A stretch of DNA of 64,000 bases from NCBI RefSeq assembly GCF_900141935.1, contig NZ_FQYX01000001.1, forward strand, positions 190,786-254,785. The letters run 5' to 3'. Below are positions 43,897 through 53,268 of the stretch, piece after piece. The first letter of the stretch is position 1. Every line of letters begins with the position of its first letter. The notes under the pieces were generated by a model, which saw nothing but the letters and a program-made list of their open reading frames with translations, did not search any database and was not told the origin of the DNA. This stretch comes from Arenibacter nanhaiticus (lineage in GTDB: Bacteria; Bacteroidota; Bacteroidia; Flavobacteriales; Flavobacteriaceae). A program made the position numbers and the translations under genes.

Positions 43897-44712
43897 ATGA
43901 AACAAATCTATTTTATTGCCTGTGCCTTAGTCGTTTTTTCTTGTAAGGAAAAGGAGTATAAAGCAGCTGGCAACGCCAAGGAATTGGCCGAAGCTGTCCA
44001 TACCGATAAAGAGCATAAGGGCGAAGAACCCACGACTCCTGAAGGGACTGAATTTTATGAGCCGGTTCCGCCGAAGGTGCAGCCAGGAGCCAAAATTAAC
44101 GAAGCCCCAAGCGATGCTATTGTACTTTTTAATGGGGAAAGCCTAGATCAGTGGGTAAGTGCCAAAGATGGTAGCTCGGCCAAGTGGCACCTAAATAAGG
44201 ACGGAAGTATGACCGTGAACGATAAATCCGGCGATATACAGACGAAACAAGAATTTGGTAGCGTACAATTGCATGTCGAATGGAAATCTCCGGCAGACAT
44301 TCAAGGTGAAAAGCAAAGTAGGGCCAATAGCGGGGTGTTTTTACAAGGCTTGTACGAAGTACAGATATTAGACAACAACAATAACGATACCTATGTAAAC
44401 GGGCAGGTAGGGGCTATCTATAAGCAGCATGTGCCTTTAGCGATGGCATCGGTCCCTAGTGGCGAATGGAATACCTATGATATTATTTATCACGCCCCAG
44501 AGTTTAATGCGGAAGGTGAAAAAATAAAATCGGGAACCCTTACACTTCTACATAACGGTGTCTTGGTACAAGACCATGTAGAAATTAAAGGAACTACCCC
44601 ATATATTGGATGGCCTAAAAATCCACCGCACGGCAAGGGTCCCATTAAATTGCAAGACCATGGTGATAATAGCCGTGTAAGCTATCGCAATATTTGGGTA
44701 AGGGAATTATAA
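43897..44712 (+). CDS. DUF1080 lipoprotein (3-keto-disaccharide hydrolase family), second copy
   Basis: This 271-residue lipoprotein (IACALVVFSC, Cys16) has the same DUF1080 fold as its neighbour, with a longer linker after the signal. Landmarks are IVLFNGESLDQWVSAK, SGVFLQGLYEVQILDN, GQVGAIYKQHVP and IKLQDHGDNSRVSYRNIW. The two copies are clearly diverged, so they may differ in the glycoside cleaved. It is the last gene of the operon. A 12-bp inverted repeat lies 29 bases downstream. Confidence 0.9.
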   Translation: MKQIYFIACALVVFSCKEKEYKAAGNAKELAEAVHTDKEHKGEEPTTPEGTEFYEPVPPKVQPGAKINEAPSDAIVLFNGESLDQWVSAKDGSSAKWHLNKDGSMTVNDKSGDIQTKQEFGSVQLHVEWKSPADIQGEKQSRANSGVFLQGLYEVQILDNNNNDTYVNGQVGAIYKQHVPLAMASVPSGEWNTYDIIYHAPEFNAEGEKIKSGTLTLLHNGVLVQDHVEIKGTTPYIGWPKNPPHGKGPIKLQDHGDNSRVSYRNIWVREL

Positions 44713-44740
44713 GTTCCAAAGGTCTATTGCTAGAAACCAT

Positions 44741-44837
44741 ACGCCCTACTGTTTGTTTTTTTTAGATAATTTTGAAGTGTTTTTTAAAATTCGGGATCAA
44801 AAAAAATCTCCTTTTAGGTTATAGTACAGTAGGGCGT
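44741..44837. repeat. 12-bp perfect inverted repeat with a 73-base spacer
   Basis: ACGCCCTACTGT and ACAGTAGGGCGT are exact complements. The spacer begins TTTGTTTTTTTT-like, so the left arm plus T run could also serve as part of a 3' end for the DUF1080 operon. Confidence 0.7.
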
Positions 44838-45114
44838 GTGGCAACTAGTAAGAATAAGAATGTTCGATTTTAAAAGTCTTCCAAAGCGCTTAACTTTAAA
44901 AACAACATAGCTGCCGATCATAGGGGCGGTAGGTCTTCTATAAGGAGGCTTGGCAAAGGGGCATTATCTTTTATGTTAGTTTGGAAAATATTGAAACTCA
45001 AGAACCCCAATAGAAAAGTCCGGAAATGCCCGAAAAACAAGCCGAAGATCTCTAAAGGGAGATATTTTACTTTTTTAGCCCTGATCCTTAAAAGTACAAA
45101 ACCCTATTTTTATG

Positions 45115-45122
45115 TACCTTTG
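45115..45122 (+). promoter_or_regulatory. -7 box of the yicC-gmk-nadD operon
   Basis: TACCTTTG is an exact match, 20 bases before the ATG at 45143. Confidence 0.6.
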
Positions 45123-45142
45123 CCAAAATTTAAAGCAATTTT

Positions 45143-46000
45143 ATGATTCAATCCATGACGGGTTTTGGAAAGCATGTAATACAACTTTCCACGAAGAAAA
45201 TTACCATAGAGATTAAATCCCTTAATAGTAAAAGTCTCGATTTAAATGCCCGAATTCCATCGGCCTATAGAGAAAAGGAATTGGAATTACGCAGGACTAT
45301 TGCGAATTCTTTGGAAAGGGGAAAAATAGATTTTGGACTGTATATTGAAAACACTGGAGGAGAAACTTCCTCTTTTGTCAATGAAGGAGTGGTACGCCAA
45401 TATATGCAGCAATTAGGGAATATAGTACCTGGTAACGAAATGGGCTTGTTAGAAATTGCCATGCGTATGCCCGATACCATGAAAACCGAACGTGAAGACA
45501 TCAATCCAGAGGAATACCTGGTGATTAAGGATACCTTGAGCAAGGCCTTGGAAGAAATAAATACCTTTAGAACGGAGGAAGGGAAAGTCTTGGAAGCGGA
45601 CTTTTTAGCGAGGCTGGCAACATTAAACGACTTATTAGGACAAGTCGCAGCAATGGATCCAGATAGGCTTTTAACCGTTAGGGAGCGTTTGGAAAAGGCG
45701 GTATCAGATTTAAAAACAGAATTGGATGCCAACCGATTTGAGCAAGAGCTGATTTATTATTTGGAAAAATACGATATAACCGAAGAGAAGGTCCGTTTAA
45801 AAAATCACTTGGATTATTTTGGGAGTACCTTAAAGTCTGACGATTCTAACGGAAAGAAACTAGGGTTTATCAGTCAGGAAATCGGAAGGGAAATCAATAC
45901 AATAGGATCAAAGGCCAACTTTGCGCCTATGCAGCAATTGGTGGTACAGATGAAAGACGAATTGGAAAAGATTAAGGAACAAATGTTGAATGTATTGTAA
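45143..46000 (+). CDS. yicC: YicC-family endoribonuclease
   Basis: This 285-residue protein has the YicC N-terminal signature MIQSMTGFGK and the C-terminal DUF1732 signature (KLGFISQEIGREINTIGSKANFAPMQQLVVQMKDELEKIKEQ). E. coli YicC is an endoribonuclease acting on structured RNA. Its stop overlaps the ATG of gmk by one base. The pairing with gmk is widely conserved. Confidence 0.94.
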   Translation: MIQSMTGFGKHVIQLSTKKITIEIKSLNSKSLDLNARIPSAYREKELELRRTIANSLERGKIDFGLYIENTGGETSSFVNEGVVRQYMQQLGNIVPGNEMGLLEIAMRMPDTMKTEREDINPEEYLVIKDTLSKALEEINTFRTEEGKVLEADFLARLATLNDLLGQVAAMDPDRLLTVRERLEKAVSDLKTELDANRFEQELIYYLEKYDITEEKVRLKNHLDYFGSTLKSDDSNGKKLGFISQEIGREINTIGSKANFAPMQQLVVQMKDELEKIKEQMLNVL

Positions 46001-46581
46001 TGGCAGGAGGTAAATTAATAATTTTTTCTGCCCCTTCTGGCAGTGGAAAAACAACCATAGTAAAGCATTTATTATCAAAGCCAGAGCTTAATTTGGCCTT
46101 TTCAATTTCGGCTACTTCCCGTCCTAGAAGAGGGAAAGAAAAGCACGGGGAACATTATTACTATATGTCCTTGTCCGAGTTTAAAAACCATATTAAGAAC
46201 GATGACTTTTTAGAATGGGAAGAGGTATATCGCGATAATTTTTACGGTACCCTAAAAAGTGAGGTAGAACGTCTCTGGGCCGAAGGCAAGAATGTTATTT
46301 TTGATATAGACGTGGTCGGAGGATTGCGGATAAAAAAAACATTTCCTGACCAAACCTTGGCTGTTTTTGTAAAGCCGCCGAGTATTGACGAACTTAAGAT
46401 CCGTTTAAAAAAGCGCAGTACCGAATCTGAGGATAAAATAAACATGCGTATTGCCAAGGCATCGGTTGAATTGGCTACCGCACCACAGTTCGATAGCATT
46501 ATAAAAAATTACGATTTAGACACTGCCCTTGAGGAGGCCCATACGTTGGTGGCTGACTTTTTGGGTGTAGAAAAAAAATAA
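46000..46581 (+). CDS. gmk: guanylate kinase
   Basis: This 193-residue enzyme phosphorylates GMP to GDP. The P-loop APSGSGKTTIV (11-19), the GMP-binding SATSRPRRGKEKHGEHYYY and the IDVVGGLRIK segment are all present. The ATG overlaps yicC by one base (TAATG), so it is translationally coupled. A long hairpin lies between it and nadD. Confidence 0.96.
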   Translation: MAGGKLIIFSAPSGSGKTTIVKHLLSKPELNLAFSISATSRPRRGKEKHGEHYYYMSLSEFKNHIKNDDFLEWEEVYRDNFYGTLKSEVERLWAEGKNVIFDIDVVGGLRIKKTFPDQTLAVFVKPPSIDELKIRLKKRSTESEDKINMRIAKASVELATAPQFDSIIKNYDLDTALEEAHTLVADFLGVEKK

Positions 46582-46585
46582 TAAT

Positions 46586-46631
46586 ATATCGGTCCTTCCC
46601 CCAACAGTATATTGCGGGGAATGGCCGATAT
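46586..46631. repeat. stem-loop between gmk and nadD
   Basis: ATATCGG (46586-46592) pairs with CCGATAT (46625-46631), and CTTCCCC pairs with GGGGAA inside, with a two-base internal loop on each side. There is no T run on the plus strand, so it is more likely an RNA-stability or processing element than a terminator. Confidence 0.6.
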
Positions 46632-46668
46632 TTGGTTTTAGCCGAATAAAGCGCGGTACAATTTCTAT

Positions 46669-47256
46669 ATGAAGAAAAAAATAGGACTCTACTTCGGGAC
46701 ATTTAACCCCATCCATGTGGGACATTTGATCATTGCCAATCACATGGTGGAGTTTTCAGATCTGGAGGAGGTCTGGTTTGTGGTAACGCCTCATAATCCG
46801 TTTAAGAAGAAAAGTACTTTATTAGACGACTATCATCGTTATGATATGGTGTACGAGGCTACCAAGGAATATCCTAAGTTAAAACCGAGTAATATTGAGT
46901 TTAAGCTACCGCAGCCCAATTATACTATCAATACCTTGGTGCATTTGGAGGAAAAATATCCTAACAAATACGACTTTGCACTCATCATGGGGAGGGATAA
47001 TTTAAAGAGCCTTCACAAGTGGAAGAATTATGAGGTCATTTTGGAGAATTATAGTATTTATGTGTATCCAAGAATAACCGAAGTCGAGAATATTGCTGTC
47101 CTAAAAAACCATCCAAAAATCGTAGAGGTCGATGCCCCTATCATGGAAATTTCATCGACGTTTATCCGCAAACAAATCAAGGCCGGTAAAAATATCAAAC
47201 CTTTATTACCTTTAACTGTTTGGGAGTATTTGGATAAAATGAATTTTTATCGCTAG
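46669..47256 (+). CDS. nadD: nicotinate-nucleotide adenylyltransferase
   Basis: This 195-residue enzyme adenylates nicotinate mononucleotide to make deamido-NAD. The nucleotidyltransferase HxGH-type motif is present in GTFNPIHVGHLIIAN, and the C-terminal ISSTFIRKQI motif is intact. It is the third gene of the yicC-gmk-nadD unit, 87 bases after gmk. Confidence 0.95.
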   Translation: MKKKIGLYFGTFNPIHVGHLIIANHMVEFSDLEEVWFVVTPHNPFKKKSTLLDDYHRYDMVYEATKEYPKLKPSNIEFKLPQPNYTINTLVHLEEKYPNKYDFALIMGRDNLKSLHKWKNYEVILENYSIYVYPRITEVENIAVLKNHPKIVEVDAPIMEISSTFIRKQIKAGKNIKPLLPLTVWEYLDKMNFYR

Positions 47257-47634
47257 TTAGGCAATTCTAGGATTCCTTAAACTTTGTACCGGTATCTAAA
47301 AGAGCACCTTCAATAGGCGCGCAGTAGATTTGGTTTAGTTCCTTTCTAAGGGTTGCTGCTGCCTTTTAGGTAAGGCTGCTTCATTCCTCTTATCTAATAT
47401 TGAATAGCTGGCTGTAGCGTACTGCGTACAGAGCCTTTCTGTGTCGTTTTTAGTTTTTATGGAACTGATGTAGGCTTGTTTGGTTAAGCAATCTTAAAAC
47501 CGATGTAAAGGGCAAAACAACACCCTGATTGAGTCATAGAGTCGACTGTTCCTAAGTGGAAGAGGTTTGTCGTTGCATAGAAGGCAAAAAAAATACCGTA
47601 GCGAAGGCTACGGTATTTTTGGAAAGCTTTTTAA
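47257..47634. other. convergent intergenic region
   Basis: Apart from the terminator at 47588-47620, I see no gene or known element in these 378 bases. Confidence 0.5.
47588..47620. terminator. bidirectional terminator between nadD and the PiT gene
   Basis: AAAATACCGTAGC pairs perfectly with GCTACGGTATTTT over a GAAG tetraloop, with A and T runs on both sides. Confidence 0.9.
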
Positions 47635-49902
47635 TTAAGGCTCTATGGTTGCTGGTTTTACAGAACTGTCGTGTTCTTGGTAGTACAGCTCCAATAAGTT
47701 CATAGTAGCATTTATAAAATCCTTTGTTTCTAATAAAAAGGTAAAGTATAAGGTGGTATTTTTTGGACTGGATTCTTCCGTACGTGTCCTAGCCACCTGC
47801 TTTTCTATTTTAGAGGAAACAAGGTCTAATAACTCTTGTTTGCTAGCCAATATAGAACCAATATTCTCAAAGGAACGAGTTTCGAAAGTGTGTTTGGTCT
47901 CACTTAACAAGGTATCTAGTTTTAGGTCTATCTCCTTAAGTTCCTTAATTTGGTTGTACTTTAATTTTTTGTGATTGTTGTGAATATGCTTGTGGCTTAT
48001 CTTGGTCAAATATTCCAAAGATTGGGCCATATCCTGGAGGTATCCCAATATATTGATGTAGAAATTACTGGCGCCAACACTGGCATCGTCCAGGTTTTTG
48101 ATAAAGTAAAAAATATGATCCCTTAATTCATCTACTTCATCAGAAAGTTTAACAACGCCTTTTTTGTTCTTTTTCAACATATCCAAATCTTGTTTGGCAA
48201 GACCATCAATGGTATTGGTGAAAATCTTGTTACTTCGTTTGGCAACGTTAGAGATGTTGTTGGCACTTTCTTCGATAACGCCCTGTATAGAACTGCTTTC
48301 TGCCTTTCTAAGGCTGTCTTCGGCTCTTATTTCTTTAGATTTTTTATTGTGGGAGATATAGTTTCTCACCAATAAAAATACCGCTATCAATAATAAGATA
48401 GCCAACATAGAAGGCACATGGATATTTAATAGGTAAACGATTACTGCCGCAGAAATAAAGGCGATAAAGGCTGTAAAAAACCAACCTCCAATTACATTTA
48501 ATACTCCAGCCACCCTGTAAACGGCACTTTCCGCACCCCAGGCCCTATCGGCCAAGGACGTACCCATCGCAACCATAAAGGTAACGTAGGTTGTAGACAA
48601 TGGTAATTTATAAGAGGTCGCAATAGAGATCAAAACCCCGGCAACCATAAGGTTTACCGCTGCCCTTACCATATCAAAAGCCGGCAGTTCATAGGTTTTG
48701 TCCTTCGATAAGGCGATGACCGGTTTTTGAAAATTCAAATCGATTTTTTTCTGTAATGAATTTGGGATAAGGGCGTTTGCCCCAGCAGACAGTAACATGG
48801 CGGTCCTTACGATGCCACGTGATAGGAAATTGGGCTGAAAACGCTCTTTAGACTCCCCTTCCCTGGAAAGGTTTATTTCGGTTTCTGCTACGTAACGTGC
48901 CTTTTTGGAAAACCATAAGGTGATAACCATGATCATTCCGGCAACAAATAACAATACCGTAGGCGTAGGAACTTTTTTAGCCAATATGTTCATGCTGAAT
49001 TCCGTCGCAGGGATACCAGAGGCACTCCATGCTTCAAAAGACTGCCAAGCGGCGATCGGAACACCGATAAAGTTTACCAAGTCGTTCCCCGCAAAGGCCA
49101 AGGCCAAGGCAAAGGTACCAGCGACAATGATAAGTTTGTAGATATCGTATTTTAAAACGGAAGAGACAATGTAAGAAATTGCAGAACAAACAACAAGACT
49201 TCCAACGATGATCACTTTGGTGCTGTGTTGAATAAAGTATAACACATCTTCACTGACAAAGGTGGCTCCTTTTAAACCTTTGATCAATATAAAATAAGTG
49301 ATGGCGGTTAAAGCAGCCCCTCCAAATAGGGCGCCCACCCATTTCGGTTTTTTTCTAAAATCGAAAGAAAGCAATAAACGGGAAAAATATTGGACCAAGG
49401 CCCCTATGGTAAAGGCAATGACCACCGAGAGCAAAATACCCAATATAATTTCTGTGGCCTTGGAAGTGTTAATATGGTTGTAAACATCCATATAGTCGCC
49501 CGTTGTATTGGCAACTTTTATAAAGGCCATTGCAACGGCAGCTCCCAAAAGTTCAAAAACGATCGATACCGTCGTAGAGGTAGGCATCCCTATGGTATTG
49601 AAAAAATCCAGGAGAAGAATGTCGGTGATCATGACCGCCATAAAGATAATCATAATCTCACTGAACATAAATTCACTCGGATTAAAGATCCCTTTTCTGG
49701 CAACCTCCATCATTCCGCTCGAAAATATGGCACCTATGGCAATTCCCAAGCTGGCAACGATCATGATGGTCCTAAAAGAAATCGCCTTGGAACCAATGGC
49801 AGAATTCAGGAAATTAACGGCATCATTACTAACGCCTACTACCAAATCTGCCGCTGCCAAAAAGACAAGGGCAATAATCATTAAGAAATATATATTATCC
49901 AT
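47635..49902 (-). CDS. PiT-family inorganic phosphate permease with PhoU-like C-terminal domain
   Basis: This 755-residue protein has about twelve TM helices with the two PiT signatures (VGVSNDAVNFLNSAIGSKA near the N-terminus, AFAGNDLVNFIGVPIAAW in the middle), then a helical region (about 530-750) resembling PhoU/DUF47 proteins (LDMLKKNKKGVVKLSDEVDEL). Classic PiT proteins are about 400-500 residues, and PhoU-like partners are usually separate. Fusion gives a permease with its own regulatory domain. It follows phoU by 129 bases and lies at the end of the pst region. Confidence 0.9.
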   Translation of the reverse strand: MDNIYFLMIIALVFLAAADLVVGVSNDAVNFLNSAIGSKAISFRTIMIVASLGIAIGAIFSSGMMEVARKGIFNPSEFMFSEIMIIFMAVMITDILLLDFFNTIGMPTSTTVSIVFELLGAAVAMAFIKVANTTGDYMDVYNHINTSKATEIILGILLSVVIAFTIGALVQYFSRLLLSFDFRKKPKWVGALFGGAALTAITYFILIKGLKGATFVSEDVLYFIQHSTKVIIVGSLVVCSAISYIVSSVLKYDIYKLIIVAGTFALALAFAGNDLVNFIGVPIAAWQSFEAWSASGIPATEFSMNILAKKVPTPTVLLFVAGMIMVITLWFSKKARYVAETEINLSREGESKERFQPNFLSRGIVRTAMLLSAGANALIPNSLQKKIDLNFQKPVIALSKDKTYELPAFDMVRAAVNLMVAGVLISIATSYKLPLSTTYVTFMVAMGTSLADRAWGAESAVYRVAGVLNVIGGWFFTAFIAFISAAVIVYLLNIHVPSMLAILLLIAVFLLVRNYISHNKKSKEIRAEDSLRKAESSSIQGVIEESANNISNVAKRSNKIFTNTIDGLAKQDLDMLKKNKKGVVKLSDEVDELRDHIFYFIKNLDDASVGASNFYINILGYLQDMAQSLEYLTKISHKHIHNNHKKLKYNQIKELKEIDLKLDTLLSETKHTFETRSFENIGSILASKQELLDLVSSKIEKQVARTRTEESSPKNTTLYFTFLLETKDFINATMNLLELYYQEHDSSVKPATIEP

Positions 49903-50031
49903 AACTATTTGTTAAAAAGCAACGGTGCAAACCTAATTAAAACCTAACAATCTTGGATATTAATTTGGTAATAATTTATAAAAAAATAGAGAGTGACAAT
50001 ACATTACACAACAAGGGAATGGCCTTTGTTC

Positions 50032-50700
50032 CTATTTTTTTTTCTTGTGCTTTACTACTTCGGCTTCTATATAAAAAATAATTTCCTCGGCAATATTTTT
50101 AAGCAGATCGCCTACCCTTTCCATTTTTTTTACTACCGAGAATAAAATCAAGGATTGTTTAATAACGGCGATATCCTTTTTTATTTCTTCTTCGATAATT
50201 CCAAAGGAGTCTCTGTTGATCTGATCTAGGATCTTATCCTTTTTAAAGACCTTTCTGGCCAGGCTTACGTCTTTCTCCTCATAGGCGGTCGTAATATAGT
50301 TGAACATCTCCATGATGGTGCTGTACATTTTTTCGAATTGTAAGACCTGGAATAATTCGGGTTTAATTTTCTCGTCCATATCGTCTACATAGCGCGAAAT
50401 ACTATAAGCATGGTCAGCGATACGTTCTAGGTCGAAATTAATTTTCCTGATGGCCATGACAAAGCGTAGGTCTATGGCTACGGGATTGTACAGGGCCAAG
50501 AATTTTTCACAATCTTCCTCTATCTTTAGATCTAGGGCGTTAACACGGGCTTCTTTAGTGATGACTTCCTCTGCCAGATCGCTATCGTGCTCCATAAAGG
50601 CTTCCTTTGCCTTTTCCATTTGGGATTTGCAAAGAGTAAGCATTTTAAAACCAGCTTGGTTTATAACGTCTCGTTGGTGGGTTGCATTTGCCATATACAA
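50032..50700 (-). CDS. phoU: phosphate transport regulator PhoU
   Basis: This 222-residue protein consists of two three-helix PhoU repeats; conserved acidic patches are visible in DLRFVMAIRKINFDLERIADHAYSI and VVKKMERVGDLLKNIAEEI, which bind metal. PhoU links Pst transport to PhoR signalling and limits uptake. It follows pstB by 5 bases. The start could be Met1 or Met3 (MANATHQRD). Confidence 0.94.
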   Translation of the reverse strand: MYMANATHQRDVINQAGFKMLTLCKSQMEKAKEAFMEHDSDLAEEVITKEARVNALDLKIEEDCEKFLALYNPVAIDLRFVMAIRKINFDLERIADHAYSISRYVDDMDEKIKPELFQVLQFEKMYSTIMEMFNYITTAYEEKDVSLARKVFKKDKILDQINRDSFGIIEEEIKKDIAVIKQSLILFSVVKKMERVGDLLKNIAEEIIFYIEAEVVKHKKKK

Positions 50701-50705
50701 ATTGT

Positions 50706-51545
50706 TTATCCGAACCTACCGGTAATGTAGTTTTCGGTTTGTTTTTTTTCTGGGTTAGTAAAGATATTCTTTGTTTTATTAAATTCTATGAGTTCCCCCA
50801 GGTAGAAAAAGGCAGTATAATCACTGATTCTACTGGCTTGTTGCATATTATGGGTAACAATAACAATGGTATATTTCTGTTTTAGCTGAAAGATAAGTTC
50901 TTCAATTTTTGCCGTAGAAATAGGGTCTAATGCAGAGGTAGGTTCGTCCATTAAAATAATGGAAGGTTCTACCGCCAAGGTCCTTGCAATGCACAAACGT
51001 TGTTGTTGTCCTCCTGAAAGGGCCAGTCCCGATTTTTTTAAATCGTCCTTAACTTCCTCCCATAATCCTACTTGTTTCAAAGAAGAAATTACACGGTCAT
51101 TGATCAACTGTTTGTCCTTGATGCCTTGTATTTTGAGGCCATAGGCAACATTGTCGAATATTGATTTTGGAAAGGGGTTCGGTTTTTGAAAAACCATTCC
51201 TACCTCCTTGCGCAACTCTTCGACATTCACATTTTTCTTGTAAATGTTTTGTCCGTTGATCTTAATTTTTCCTTCTAGAGAAAATCCGTCTACATAATCG
51301 TTCATCCTATTGAATAGGCGAAGGAAAGTAGATTTTCCACATCCCGATGGGCCAATAAAAGCAGTTACTGTATTTGGTTTAATACTCATGCTAATGCCTT
51401 TGATGGCATTAAACTCTTCGTACCAAACCTTAATATTTTTGGTTTCTATTTTCGGGGTCTTTTTAAGGCTAGTATCGACAATGCTATCTAGTACTACACC
51501 TTTTTTCTTTGGATTCTCCATAGTTATTTCCATTTCTTTTGCCAT
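50706..51545 (-). CDS. pstB: phosphate ABC transporter ATP-binding protein
   Basis: This 279-residue ATPase has Walker [10 protein letters not shown], the ABC signature [13 protein letters not shown] and Walker [12 protein letters not shown]. It powers phosphate import with PstA, PstC and PstS. The longest frame overlaps pstA by 22 bases; starts at Met5 or Met9 (MENPKKKG, 51521) would remove most or all of that overlap and are possible. The first 30 or so residues precede the usual ABC core. Confidence 0.95.
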   Translation of the reverse strand: MAKEMEITMENPKKKGVVLDSIVDTSLKKTPKIETKNIKVWYEEFNAIKGISMSIKPNTVTAFIGPSGCGKSTFLRLFNRMNDYVDGFSLEGKIKINGQNIYKKNVNVEELRKEVGMVFQKPNPFPKSIFDNVAYGLKIQGIKDKQLINDRVISSLKQVGLWEEVKDDLKKSGLALSGGQQQRLCIARTLAVEPSIILMDEPTSALDPISTAKIEELIFQLKQKYTIVIVTHNMQQASRISDYTAFFYLGELIEFNKTKNIFTNPEKKQTENYITGRFG

Positions 51546-52378
51546 TTATTTCTAAAGTATACCGCTATACCGTTCATTATAAAAGTGATGCCCAATAATA
51601 TGATAATCGCAGCGGCGGCGTTTTCTATAAATCCTGCTTGTGGCCTAGAGATCCAATTGAATATTTGGATGGGCATGACCGAAAATTCATCCATGGGGCT
51701 TTGAGGGACAAAGGGCACATAGGCCAAAGCTCCTACGACTATTAAAGGGGCTGTCTCTCCCACAGCTCTGGAAAGGGCCAGGATGACCCCGGTAAGGATT
51801 CCTCCTCCCGAAGCGGGAAGAATTTGGTGCCAGATAGTTTGCCATTTTGAGGCTCCCAAGGCAAAGGAAGCATCTTTAATAGATTGTGGCACCGCTTTAA
51901 TAGCTTCTCTTGTCGATACGATTACGATAGGAAGTATCAGCAGGGACAAGGTTAAACTACCTGCTAGGACACTAGCTCCCAAATTCATGATTCTTACAAA
52001 TACTTCCAATCCCAGAAGCCCGTATATGATAGATGGGACACCGGCTAAATTAGAGATGTTGATTTCTAACAATCCGGCCAGTTTGTTATTCTTAGCGTAT
52101 TCTTCCAAATAAATACCAGCCGCAACGCCAACCGGAAAAGCTATGATGGTGGTAAGGGCTAAAATCCATATACTCCCCATTAAGGCAGTATAAATACCGG
52201 AGTTTTCGGCCTTTCGAGAGGGAAGATCGGTAATAAAGTCCCAATCGATTCTACGAATACCATCAATAAGAATGTCACCAATAAAAATGGTCAACAACAC
52301 CAATCCTATAACGGTACAGAATATACCCCAAAATTTGAAAACCTGGTCTTTCCACCTATTTTTTTGAATGTTATTCAT
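51524..52378 (-). CDS. pstA: phosphate ABC transporter permease PstA
   Basis: This 284-residue membrane protein has six TM helices and the binding-protein-dependent permease EAA-like loop ([31 protein letters not shown]), which contacts the ATPase. It pairs with PstC. Its start overlaps pstC by 8 bases. Confidence 0.95.
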   Translation of the reverse strand: MNNIQKNRWKDQVFKFWGIFCTVIGLVLLTIFIGDILIDGIRRIDWDFITDLPSRKAENSGIYTALMGSIWILALTTIIAFPVGVAAGIYLEEYAKNNKLAGLLEINISNLAGVPSIIYGLLGLEVFVRIMNLGASVLAGSLTLSLLILPIVIVSTREAIKAVPQSIKDASFALGASKWQTIWHQILPASGGGILTGVILALSRAVGETAPLIVVGALAYVPFVPQSPMDEFSVMPIQIFNWISRPQAGFIENAAAAIIILLGITFIMNGIAVYFRNKWQKKWK

Positions 52379-53249
52379 ATTTCTCCTGGTATTTTTTTCT
52401 GATTCTATAACTCAATGTGTTCAACAAGAAGGTAAACGTAAACAAGGTGATCCCTGCTGCAAATATGGTTCTGTATTCTAGGGATCCGTGCTGTACATCC
52501 CCTAGGCTTACCTGTACAATGTAGGCGGTAATTGTCTCTACCGGTACTGTAGGGTCTAGGGTTAGTCTTGGTTGTTGGCCGGCCGCTATCGCTACAATCA
52601 TGGTTTCCCCAATAGCTCTTGAAATAGCCAAAATTATGGAGACGATGATCCCGGAGGAGGCCGCAGGGACAATGACCTTAAAGGCGGTCTGTAATTTTGT
52701 AGCCCCCATACCATAAGAAGCTTCACGAAGGGAAGCAGGAACGGCATGTAAGGCATCCTCACTAATAGAAGATATATAAGGAATAATCATGATCCCCATC
52801 ACTATCCCGGCAGAAAGAGAGTTAAAGCCGGCAAGATCGGGAAAGAATCCTTGTAAAAAAGGCGTTACTACGACCAAGGCAAAGAAACCATAAACTACGG
52901 TAGGGATAGAGGCCAATAGCTCTAATAAGGGTTTAACGGCTTTTCTAAAAGCTTTAGGGGCGTATTCGCTTAAGTAAATACTTATGGTCAACCCAATAGG
53001 CAAGGCCACGGATATCGCAATAAAAGAAGTGAGCAAGGTTCCAGAGAGCAGGGGCAATATCCCAAAGTGTTTCTCGGTAAACAATGGAGTCCATTGGGTA
53101 TCGGTTAAAAAATCGAAAATGGAAACCTCACTGAAGAATTGAATGGCTTCAATAGAAAGTACCAATATAATGCCCAGAGTTACGGCAATGGTTATTAAGG
53201 CGCTTGTCATAAGCGTTTTCTCAATAATAAGCTCTTTTATTTTGCGCAT
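52371..53249 (-). CDS. pstC: phosphate ABC transporter permease PstC
   Basis: This 292-residue membrane protein has six TM helices and the EAA-like loop (DALHAVPASLREASYGMGATKLQTAFKVIVP). It forms the channel with PstA. A hairpin in the 67-base gap after pstS suggests that less pstC than pstS message is made. Confidence 0.95.
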   Translation of the reverse strand: MRKIKELIIEKTLMTSALITIAVTLGIILVLSIEAIQFFSEVSIFDFLTDTQWTPLFTEKHFGILPLLSGTLLTSFIAISVALPIGLTISIYLSEYAPKAFRKAVKPLLELLASIPTVVYGFFALVVVTPFLQGFFPDLAGFNSLSAGIVMGIMIIPYISSISEDALHAVPASLREASYGMGATKLQTAFKVIVPAASSGIIVSIILAISRAIGETMIVAIAAGQQPRLTLDPTVPVETITAYIVQVSLGDVQHGSLEYRTIFAAGITLFTFTFLLNTLSYRIRKKYQEKYE

Positions 53250-53268
53250 GGAAGCAGGTTTAAAAAAA

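Larger units (their letters stand above)
44713..45142. other. intergenic region with a long-range inverted repeat and the yicC promoter
   Basis: These 430 bases hold a 12-bp perfect inverted repeat (44741-44752/44826-44837) and TACCTTTG at 45115-45122. No gene is seen. Confidence 0.55.

Noticed and set aside
49390-49884. 164-codon frame antisense to the PiT gene
   Set aside because: Composition (Asn/His/Gly-rich) is typical of the reverse strand of a membrane-protein gene.
49953-49970. Third PHO-box candidate before the PiT gene (AACCTAA repeated at 11 bp)
   Set aside because: The spacing fits but the sequence differs from the shared GTTAAC-type box; too weak to list as a feature.
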